NCBI GenBank assembly: GCA_038231615.1
Contig: JBBRLA010000567.1
Span: forward strand, 1 to 5,797
DNA from: JBBRLA01 sp038231615
GTDB lineage: Bacteria > Myxococcota_A > Polyangia > Palsa-1104 > JAEUJZ01
DNA: 5,797 nt
Reading direction: 5' to 3'
Each line of letters starts with the position of its first letter. Position 1 is the first letter of the stretch. The notes under the pieces were generated by a model, which searched no databases, was not told the DNA's origin, and worked only from the letters and a program-made list of their open reading frames with translations. The translations under genes were made by a program, and so were the position numbers. Of the stretch, positions 1 through 5,502 are shown piece after piece.

Positions 1-1
1 C

Positions 2-1000
2 GGCATCATCGGCGCGGCGACCAACAATGGGAACGGGATCGCGGGAATGGACTGGGGCTGCCGCATCCTGCCTGGGCGAGTGCTCAAGGGCGACGCGGAC
101 GGCGGGCTCGTGGGGTCGGTCGGCGACCTCATCCCGGCGCTGCGCTGGGCCGTTGGCAAGGAGGTCCCGGGCGTGCCGCCGCCGCCGGTGCCGGCGCGGA
201 TCATCAACCTGAGCCTGGGCGGAAGGCCCACGGACAAGGGGGCCACGCAGGCCCTGCAGGAGACGCTCGACGAAGTGGCCGCCACCGGCGCGGTGGTGGT
301 CGCCGCCGCGGGCAACGACGGGGTGGACGCGACGGACTACATACCGGCGGGGCTGCGGCATGTCATCGCGGTGGGCGCCGCCGGCCCGCAAGGGAACTGG
401 GCCAGTTATTCGAATTACGGGACGGTGGTGGATGTGTTGGCGCCGGGCGGGGAAGACGCGGCGACTTCGGGGATCGTCTCGACCCATTACAGCCGGATCC
501 AGAAGCAGTATACCTATTCGCCGCTGGTGGGCACCTCGCAGGCGGCCCCTCATGTGTCGGCCGCGGTGGCCCTCTTGCTGGCCCTGCGGCAGGTGGATGC
601 GGACCTGGTGAAGCAGCTGGTGCGGCAATCGGCGTCCCCGCAGACCGGCTGCCAGCAGCAGGGAGATCGCGGCTGCGGTCCCGGGCTGCTCGACGCCGCG
701 GCGCTCCTGACGGCCACGCCGGAGGCGGCGGGCCTGGCGACCGGCTGCCAGGTGGGACGGCCCCAGGGAGCGCCGCGGCCGATGGACCCTCTTTCGGCCC
801 TGCTCGTCGTTTTACCGGCCGGCTTCCTGCTCTTGCGACGCCGGGGTCGGTGTATACTGCCTTCCATAGAAGGACCTGCTTCGAACACCCGGGCGTGCTC
901 AAAAGGGCTGGAGGTGCGCAATTGCTGGAGCATTGGGGACCTCGCAACAGAATGGCCCGGTGGCGGCCGGCCCTGCTCATCGGGATTTTATGGGCCTTGA
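2..1000 (+). CDS. S8 (subtilisin-like) serine peptidase, C-terminal part, with MYXO-CTERM-like tail; 5' partial
   Basis: Exported subtilase that hydrolyses peptide bonds. The frame is open from base 2 and begins GIIGAATNNGNGIAG, which in this family directly follows the catalytic HGTHVA motif, so the Asp and His of the triad lie just left of the window. The oxyanion-hole Asn is in AAAGNDG (codon 314-316). The nucleophile is the Ser of GTSQAAPHVSAA (codon 536-538), with Gln where Met is usual. INLSLGG and YSNYGTVVDVLAPGG are also typical. A GC-containing segment, then about 18 hydrophobic residues (PLSALLVVLPAGFLLL) and RRRGR form a MYXO-CTERM-like sorting signal ending at base 850, which implies outer-surface anchoring or release after processing. 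The frame oddly continues 49 more codons to TGA at 998-1000, across the promoter and start of the next gene; a TGA-to-TGT change at 851-853 would explain this. The Cys residues I expect in the catalytic domain of related myxobacterial and xanthomonad enzymes are absent here. Family call is firm; specificity is unknown. Confidence 0.9.
   Translation, partial: GIIGAATNNGNGIAGMDWGCRILPGRVLKGDADGGLVGSVGDLIPALRWAVGKEVPGVPPPPVPARIINLSLGGRPTDKGATQALQETLDEVAATGAVVVAAAGNDGVDATDYIPAGLRHVIAVGAAGPQGNWASYSNYGTVVDVLAPGGEDAATSGIVSTHYSRIQKQYTYSPLVGTSQAAPHVSAAVALLLALRQVDADLVKQLVRQSASPQTGCQQQGDRGCGPGLLDAAALLTATPEAAGLATGCQVGRPQGAPRPMDPLSALLVVLPAGFLLLRRRGRCILPSIEGPASNTRACSKGLEVRNCWSIGDLATEWPGGGRPCSSGFYGP
784..850 (+). 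other. MYXO-CTERM-like sorting signal of the S8 peptidase (membrane segment plus Arg cluster)
   Basis: After TGCQVGRPQGAPRP comes the hydrophobic run DPLSALLVVLPAGFLLL, then RRRGR. A Gly-Cys, a short linker, one transmembrane segment and a terminal basic cluster are the layout of MYXO-CTERM tails on myxobacterial surface proteins. In such proteins the basic cluster is normally the extreme C terminus; here the reading frame continues with CILPSIEGP. The Cys codon lies upstream of the marked interval, near base 750. Confidence 0.72.
853..858 (+). promoter_or_regulatory. Candidate -10 box (TATACT) for the TPR/propeller gene pair
   Basis: TATACT matches five of six positions of the sigma-70-type TATAAT and stands out in GC-rich surroundings. 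A start site near 865 would give a leader of roughly 60-90 nt to the downstream gene. No good -35 hexamer is seen at 16-18 bp: TTGCGA at 833-838 leaves only 14 bp. The box lies within the unusual extension of the protease frame, exactly where that gene would be expected to have already ended. Confidence 0.45.
910..914 (+). promoter_or_regulatory. Shine-Dalgarno GGAGG that favours an alternative TTG start (922) for the TPR gene
   Basis: GGAGG is the best ribosome-binding match upstream of the TPR gene. It lies 7 nt before an in-frame TTG at 922-924 but 37 nt before the ATG at 952. The only purine-rich run near the ATG is GGGGA at 935-939, with a long 12-nt spacer. Translation may therefore begin at TTG 922, giving a signal peptide 10 residues longer. 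Confidence 0.4.
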
Positions 1001-1737
1001 CCCTGCCACGGGCCCACGCGGCGCCCGTCGATGACTTCCAGCGCCAGCACGAGCAGGCCGAGCGCCTGTACGAAAGCGGCGCCTACGAAGCGGCGCTGGG
1101 TGCGCTGAACCGGGCCTACGCCTTGCGGCCCGTTCCCCTGCTGCTCTTCAACATGGCGCAGGCCCACCGCGTGCTGGGGCATCACGCCCTGGCGATCTCC
1201 TTCTACGAGCGCTACCTGGCCGCGGCCCCCCGTCTGGACCTGAAAGAGCAGGCCCGGGTGCAAAAGCACATCGCCGCGCTGCGCGCGAAGTCGGCGCCTC
1301 CGATGGCCCTGTCGCACGTGGCGTCGCTCTCATCGGTCGCCGAGCCGATCCCGAAGCCGCCGGCCGTCAAGGACGAAAACGCGCAAAGGACAGCGGCCCA
1401 TCGACGGGCGCAATCGCTGCGGCCGGGGGCCTGGATCAGCGGCGGAGTAGGGCTGGCCTCCCTGGTCGTTGGAGCGACGCTGTGGGGGATCGACCCGCTA
1501 CAGGCCTGTAGCGCAGATCCCGCGCCGGGACAGTTGGAATGTTCGCAGATCCGGCGCACCGACTACGCAGGCATCCCGCTGGTGGCGGCTGGGGCCGCCG
1601 CCATGGGGGTGGCGGCGCTGCTCTTCGTGCTGTCACGCCGGTCCGAGGGCGCTGCCCACGAGCACATCAGCCTGAGCGTGACCCGTCCGTCCCGCGGACC
1701 GGAAATGACGCCGCGGCGAGAACAGGAGTTTCGATGA
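952..1737 (+). CDS. Exported TPR protein with two C-terminal membrane segments
   Basis: 261 residues from ATG 952. MARWRPALLIGILWALTLPRAHA is a clear signal peptide with an A-H-A cleavage site, so residues 24 onward start outside the cytoplasm. Residues 28-112 form about two tetratricopeptide repeats (AERLYESGAYEAALGALNRA, then LLFNMAQAHRVLGHHALAIS and SFYERYLAAAP), a helical protein-binding scaffold. A Pro/Ala/Lys-rich linker follows (115-157). Two membrane segments, about 160-180 and 206-227, flank a short loop with Cys186 and Cys197; a polar basic tail ends the protein. No catalytic motif is visible. Proteins of this layout are frequent in myxobacterial genomes, often near Ser/Thr kinases (family knowledge). 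The stop overlaps the next start as ATGA, indicating coupled translation with the lipoprotein. Alternative starts are TTG 922, which has the better ribosome site, and GTG 850, which would begin within the candidate promoter and is unlikely. The TPR fold is well supported; the partner is unknown. Confidence 0.82.
   Translation: MARWRPALLIGILWALTLPRAHAAPVDDFQRQHEQAERLYESGAYEAALGALNRAYALRPVPLLLFNMAQAHRVLGHHALAISFYERYLAAAPRLDLKEQARVQKHIAALRAKSAPPMALSHVASLSSVAEPIPKPPAVKDENAQRTAAHRRAQSLRPGAWISGGVGLASLVVGATLWGIDPLQACSADPAPGQLECSQIRRTDYAGIPLVAAGAAAMGVAALLFVLSRRSEGAAHEHISLSVTRPSRGPEMTPRREQEFR
1724..1728 (+). promoter_or_regulatory. Ribosome-binding site AGGAG fixing the lipoprotein start at 1734
   Basis: AGGAG lies 5 nt before ATG 1734, inside the last codons of the TPR gene. 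The frame stays open upstream to 1539, but only this ATG has both a Shine-Dalgarno sequence and a lipoprotein signal peptide directly after it, so it decides the start. The ATG overlaps the TGA of the TPR gene (ATGA). Confidence 0.75.
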
Positions 1738-2861
1738 GACACCTTTGCATGGCCTGGGCCCTGGCCGGGGCGCTCGGCGGCTGCCTGGAGAACAACCCGG
1801 ACTACTGCGACAGCGAGAAGGGGTGCGGGCCGCAGCGCTACTGCAGCGTGGGGGCGCGTCGCTGCCTGACCGATTGCAGCGGCGGCTGGTGCCGCGAGAA
1901 CAGCGAAGGGCCGTTGATCGACGGGGCCGTCTCCGCGGTGGGGGGGCGGTCGGAGAACGACGTCTGGGTCGCCGGTGGGATGACCCTGCTGCACTTCGAC
2001 GGAACGACCTGGAGCAATGTCGAGGTGCATGCACAGCACGGGCTGCAAGATGTCTACTCGGCCCTATGGGTGAACCAGGAGGGGATCTGGCTGGCCAATG
2101 CCGCCAGCCAGATCCTGTTCCGCCAGCGCACGGACGGCAGCCTGAAGGAGGGGTCGGATCAGGACATGGCGCACATGTATCCTGCGCTGCACGGTATCTG
2201 GGCCACCGACGATGACACCGACGCCTGGGCGGTCGGAGACGGGGCAACAATCCTGCACGGGGGTAGTTCGAAGGTGTTTTCGGCTCCTTCGCCGGTTCCG
2301 ACCGGGGCATCGGGCCAGGATTTCAAGGCGGTGTGGGGGCGTGGGGGCACGGCGGGCAAGGAAGTGTGGATGGTCGCCAGGCCCCCTGTAGGAGGGGACG
2401 GGACCGTCTTGCGCTGGGATGGGAACCGGCTGTACCGGGCCGAACTGGGGGCCAGGCGGAACCTGTGGCCGCTGGCCGTCTCCGGCTACGGCGACCAGGA
2501 TGCGTGGTTCGTCGGCCTGCCTGGCCTGGCCCTACGGGCCGACGGGTCGATCACGCCGATCGACCCGGGCTATGCGCCCGTGACCGAATGGTTGAATAAT
2601 GACAAGTTGAACCTGCCCAAGGGCCATGAGGCACCCTGCGGGGTGTGGGGCACAGGCGCGCACGACCTGTGGGTGGTGAGCAAGCAGGGCTACATCGGGC
2701 ATCGGGACGAGAGCGGCTCCTTCCTGCAGATGGCGCTGCCGGGCAGCATCGGCACGGCCGAAGGCCTGACCATGCACGCCGTCTGGGGCGCTCCAGGCGG
2801 CAACGACGTGTGGGCGGTGGGCGACAGGGGCGTCATCCTGCACTGGCGACGTGCGCCTTAG
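1734..2861 (+). CDS. Lipoprotein with Cys-rich head and predicted seven-bladed beta-propeller
   Basis: 375 residues. MRHLCMAWALAGALGGC is a lipoprotein signal peptide; Cys17 of the LGGC lipobox would be lipidated. A compact module (residues 25-53) holds six Cys (25, 31, 37, 44, 48, 53), probably three disulfides. From about residue 66 to the end I count seven degenerate repeats, each centred on a W-G/A ... D-x-W-x-V-G motif: 66-98, 107-140, 152-184, 197-238, 244-277, 302-335 and 347-375. The clearest are ENDVWVAGG, TDAWAVGDGATILH and NDVWAVGDRGVILH. Seven such units suggest a closed seven-bladed propeller, a ligand- or protein-binding platform on the periplasmic or outer face of the envelope. 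Similar Trp-rich repeat lipoproteins are common in Myxococcota with no known function. It is coupled by ATGA to the TPR membrane protein, suggesting a shared complex. The stop TAG overlaps the end of the convergent kinase by 4 bp. Lipoprotein and repeats are clear; the blade count is inference. Confidence 0.85.
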   Translation: MRHLCMAWALAGALGGCLENNPDYCDSEKGCGPQRYCSVGARRCLTDCSGGWCRENSEGPLIDGAVSAVGGRSENDVWVAGGMTLLHFDGTTWSNVEVHAQHGLQDVYSALWVNQEGIWLANAASQILFRQRTDGSLKEGSDQDMAHMYPALHGIWATDDDTDAWAVGDGATILHGGSSKVFSAPSPVPTGASGQDFKAVWGRGGTAGKEVWMVARPPVGGDGTVLRWDGNRLYRAELGARRNLWPLAVSGYGDQDAWFVGLPGLALRADGSITPIDPGYAPVTEWLNNDKLNLPKGHEAPCGVWGTGAHDLWVVSKQGYIGHRDESGSFLQMALPGSIGTAEGLTMHAVWGAPGGNDVWAVGDRGVILHWRRAP

Positions 2862-3997
2862 AGGCGGGCTCTGACCCGCCCCAGCACGAAACCCAGCCCC
2901 AGCGCAAGCATCGCCAACAGGCCCAGGAGCACCAGCCGCCCCCAACCCGTAGTCAGCCAGATAATCGCCGTGTTCTGCGCCGTGATGTGCGTCGGGCCGA
3001 CCATCATGCGGGTGCGCTCGTGCGCCGCGAACACCGGAGGGAGCGTCACAGTGGCGCGCAGCACGGTCGGCGCCGCCAGCGGCAATACCGCCTCCATCGG
3101 CACCCCGGTCTGCGTCGGCGGGTCCAGCACGGTCTCGTCCACGGTCTCGTCCGTCGCGCCGGCTTCGACAAAAAGGGCGCGAAGCCGCTCCTCGATCTCG
3201 GCCATCTCCGGGCGTTCGGCGGGCGCAGGCGAGAGCATCTGCGCCACCAGCGCCGCTACCCGGGCGGGCACCTGGGGACAGACCTGCGCCAACAGCGGCC
3301 GATTGAAGGGCGGCGGCGGCCCCGACAACATTTCGTAGAGCATCACGCCCAGGGCGTACACGTCGGTCCGGTCGGTCACCTCCGCGGCGTCGCGGCCCTG
3401 CTCGGGGGACATGTAACGCGGAGAGCCCATGCGCAGGCCCCTGACCGTCAGCCGGCTGCGTTGCTCTCGGGCGGCTGGCGAGACGCTGAGCTCACAGATC
3501 TTGGCGATGCCGAAGTCCAGCACCTTGACCCGCCGCCCCAAGGCGATTTCCGCGTCCGGGACCAGAAAGGTGTTGGCCGGCTTCAGGTCGCGGTGGATGA
3601 TGCCGCGCTGGTGCACCGCTGCTACCGCCGAGGCGATCTGCCGCGTCACGTCCAGCGCCTCGTGCAGCGGCAGGCCGCCCTGGTCCCGGTTGCGGTCCAG
3701 GCGCTGCCGCAGGTTTTCCCCGTCCAGGTACTCCATGAGCAGGTACATCCCCCCTTCCTCCAGCCATCCCACGTCGGAGATCCGCACCACGCCGGGGTGC
3801 TCGACCTGGTTGACCGCGCAGGCCTCGTTGAAGAATCGCTGCTCGATCTCCTCGTTGCCGGCAAAGACCGCGTTCAACACCTTGATTGCCGCGCGCTGAC
3901 CGATGCTCTCGTGGCGCACCTCGAACACCGAGCCCATCGACCCCTTGCCGAGCTGGCTGACGACGCGGTACCTGCCTATCTTGCTGCCGGGCTTCAT
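2858..3997 (-). CDS. Tail-anchored Hanks-type Ser/Thr protein kinase
   Basis: 379 residues; transfers phosphate from ATP to Ser/Thr of unknown targets. All core motifs are present: Gly-rich loop GKGSMGSVF (17-25), Lys39 in AIK, helix-C Glu58, HRDLKPAN (135-142, catalytic Asp137), DFG (161-163), SPE (197-199) and DVYALG (212-217), with the conserved late Arg at 262. It should therefore be active. The activation segment is long and basic (about 167-195). After the kinase domain a Thr/Pro-rich linker (about 280-350) includes TDETVDETV, encoded by a 12-bp tandem repeat. A single hydrophobic helix (about 355-373) is followed by only six residues, so the enzyme is held at the membrane with no external sensor domain. 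ATG 3997 is the first possible start, because an in-frame TGA lies just upstream (4006-4004). The start is 10 nt after the upstream kinase's stop, and the nearest purine-rich site (AAGGA, 4016-4012) is 14 nt away, so translation probably depends on coupling. Confidence 0.95.
   Translation of the reverse strand: MKPGSKIGRYRVVSQLGKGSMGSVFEVRHESIGQRAAIKVLNAVFAGNEEIEQRFFNEACAVNQVEHPGVVRISDVGWLEEGGMYLLMEYLDGENLRQRLDRNRDQGGLPLHEALDVTRQIASAVAAVHQRGIIHRDLKPANTFLVPDAEIALGRRVKVLDFGIAKICELSVSPAAREQRSRLTVRGLRMGSPRYMSPEQGRDAAEVTDRTDVYALGVMLYEMLSGPPPPFNRPLLAQVCPQVPARVAALVAQMLSPAPAERPEMAEIEERLRALFVEAGATDETVDETVLDPPTQTGVPMEAVLPLAAPTVLRATVTLPPVFAAHERTRMMVGPTHITAQNTAIIWLTTGWGRLVLLGLLAMLALGLGFVLGRVRARL
2863..2880. 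terminator. GC-rich hairpin at the convergent junction, possible bidirectional terminator
   Basis: GGCGGG (2863-2868) and CCCGCC (2875-2880) form a perfect 6-bp stem with a 6-nt loop. It begins two bases after the lipoprotein stop and lies within the last codons of the convergent kinase. Its position suits a terminator for the plus-strand unit, but no T tract follows on either strand, so it is not a canonical intrinsic terminator. The stem could also be chance in GC-rich DNA. Confidence 0.3.
3129..3152 (-). repeat. Perfect 12-bp tandem repeat encoding DETV-DETV in the kinase linker
   Basis: ACGGTCTCGTCC occurs twice in direct tandem (3129-3140 and 3141-3152, plus-strand reading). The repeats are identical at the DNA level. 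In the minus-strand kinase they encode the Thr-containing DETV unit around residues 283-290, in the juxtamembrane linker. Perfect identity suggests a recent slippage duplication of one unit. Confidence 0.85.
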
Positions 3998-4007
3998 GCG
4001 CGCTCAC

Positions 4008-5462
4008 TCATTCCTTGTCCCCGAAAGGCTTTACTCCGTGATATATCGGCGTCGGCCTGGGCCGCAGCACGCGCTCGACCTGAAAATTCGCCGATTGATC
4101 CACCTCGATGCGCTGCTCCTGATAGCCGCGCAGGCGCAAAATCAGCGTCATCTTGCCAGGTAGCATGGGGCGCTTCAGGGTGAGCGGGGTCCTGCCCAGC
4201 ACCGGCCCATGCGCCCCCGCCACCACCTCGGCCTGCCCAGGCGTGGTGCCGATGCTCCAGGTGACCAGGACCGGAGCAGGCGACGCGGCGCGGTCCGGAC
4301 CAGGCGTCGCGGGCCCTCGTGCCACAGCGGCCCCGCTGTGCTCAGGCGACCGCCCCAGGTCCGCATTCCACGCCGCAAGGCCCGCACCGGATGGCTCTCC
4401 CAGCCTGAACCCTACCGCGACCAGCCCCAAGAATCCTACCGTGAGCGCCACTCCGCCCGCGGCCCGGCGCGCCGTGGGTCCGATCCCGGTCTCTCCCGCC
4501 GCATGACGCAGGGTGGACAGGAAGACCCGCCCCTGCCCCTCCGCTTCTTCCGGCGATGGCTCCGGACGACTCTGGTTCGGCGTCCGGCCGGCGGTCTCGT
4601 CCGGCCAGTGTGTGCTCAGCGCCTTGGCCAGCGCAGCCATGCTGGGCCGGCTGCCCGGCTGCTTGGCCAAAAGCGTCAGCAGCAGCTTTTCCAGCTCCGG
4701 CGGGGCGATGCCCGCCGGCAGCGGGGGCGGCGGCTGGTAGATGTGCATGGCGATGAGCGCTCCGCTCCCGGGATCCCAGAAGGGCAGCCATCCCGCCAGC
4801 ATGGCGTATATCATCACACCCAGGGAGTAGACATCCGCTCGATCGTCCACCGCCCCGGCACCGGCACCCTGCTCCGGGGCCATGTAGGCCGCGGTGCCCA
4901 TCTGCGCTCCGTCCTCCGTCTGCAGAGGGCCGGCATCTCGGCGATGGACCTTGGCGATGCCGAAATCGAGGATTTTCGGACGCTCGCCGCCCGGGGCCTC
5001 TTCGTCGGAGACGATGACGACGTTATCGGGTTTGAGGTCGCGGTGCACGACCCGCCGCTCGTGGACCGCGGCCAGCGTCGCCGCGATCTGCCGCGACAGA
5101 CGAAGGGCGTCGGCGACCGGGAAGCGCCCCAGCCGGTGCAGGCGCCGGCCCAGCGACTCGCCACGCAGGTACTCCATGATCAGGAATGCCTGCCCTTCTG
5201 GCATCTTGCCGAACTCGAAGATCTTGACCAGCCCCGGATGATCGATCTGGTGGACCGCCCGCGCCTCGTTGAGGAATCGCTCCGCCACCTGCGGCGACTG
5301 GGAGTACTGCGAGTGCAGGACCTTGATCGCCGCCCATCCTCCGAGGTGCTGGTGCCGGGCCAGGTACACCATCCCCATCCCACCTTGTCCAAGCAAACGA
5401 TCGATCCGATAATTCCCAATCACTCGTCCTGACAGCGGACCCATGGACATCGCAGGGTGCAT
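4008..5462 (-). CDS. Transmembrane Hanks-type Ser/Thr protein kinase with C-terminal PEGA-like domain
   Basis: 484 residues. The cytoplasmic kinase domain (about 18-283) has every catalytic motif: GQGGMGMVY (25-33), Lys47 in AIK, helix-C Glu66, HRDLKPDN (140-147, catalytic Asp142), DFG (166-168), APE (195-197) and DVYSLG (210-215), with the late Arg at 272. A Pro/Glu-rich linker leads to one membrane helix (about 336-352). After an Ala/Pro-rich spacer comes a beta-rich segment (about 398-467) containing GRTPLTLKRPMLPGKMTLIL and RLRGYQ, typical of PEGA domains, which are thought to be extracytoplasmic surface-binding modules. Signal reception outside and phosphorylation inside is the likely design. 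It is first in a two-kinase operon; the downstream kinase starts 10 nt after its stop and shares close sequence (for example RF-NEA-AV-Q--HPG), suggesting duplication. The start is uncertain: ATG 5462 overlaps a -10-like TACAAT and has only GGGG upstream; ATG 5450 and 5444 are alternatives. Confidence 0.95.
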   Translation of the reverse strand: MHPAMSMGPLSGRVIGNYRIDRLLGQGGMGMVYLARHQHLGGWAAIKVLHSQYSQSPQVAERFLNEARAVHQIDHPGLVKIFEFGKMPEGQAFLIMEYLRGESLGRRLHRLGRFPVADALRLSRQIAATLAAVHERRVVHRDLKPDNVVIVSDEEAPGGERPKILDFGIAKVHRRDAGPLQTEDGAQMGTAAYMAPEQGAGAGAVDDRADVYSLGVMIYAMLAGWLPFWDPGSGALIAMHIYQPPPPLPAGIAPPELEKLLLTLLAKQPGSRPSMAALAKALSTHWPDETAGRTPNQSRPEPSPEEAEGQGRVFLSTLRHAAGETGIGPTARRAAGGVALTVGFLGLVAVGFRLGEPSGAGLAAWNADLGRSPEHSGAAVARGPATPGPDRAASPAPVLVTWSIGTTPGQAEVVAGAHGPVLGRTPLTLKRPMLPGKMTLILRLRGYQEQRIEVDQSANFQVERVLRPRPTPIYHGVKPFGDKE

Positions 5463-5466
5463 TGTA
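5461..5466 (-). promoter_or_regulatory. Candidate -10 box (TACAAT) at the start of the kinase operon
   Basis: On the minus strand the sequence reads TTGGGGTACAATGC. TACAAT matches five of six positions of TATAAT, and its last two bases are the first two of ATG 5462. A start site about 7 nt downstream would fall near 5454, inside the longest reading frame, which would leave ATG 5450 or 5444 as a nearly leaderless start. No convincing -35 hexamer is seen at 16-18 bp, so this is tentative. Confidence 0.35.
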
Positions 5467-5502
5467 CCCCAAGTGACTGCGAGAAGATTGATCAGCAGGG
5501 CC

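Noticed and set aside
363..980. 205-codon minus-strand frame opposite the protease
   Set aside because: Pro/Arg/Ala-rich shadow; the plus-strand subtilase has all expected motifs in this region.
1563..2310. Overlapping minus-strand frames across the TPR/lipoprotein junction
   Set aside because: Shadows without motifs; the signal peptide, lipobox and ribosome site on the plus strand explain the region.
2645..4183. Long plus-strand open frame opposite the tail-anchored kinase gene
   Set aside because: It is the antisense shadow of a clear kinase gene; its translation is Arg/His/Gln-rich low-complexity sequence with no motif, as expected in GC-rich DNA.
4209..5432. 407-codon plus-strand open frame opposite the PEGA kinase
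   Set aside because: Antisense shadow of a fully motif-supported kinase; composition is biased and no domain is recognisable.
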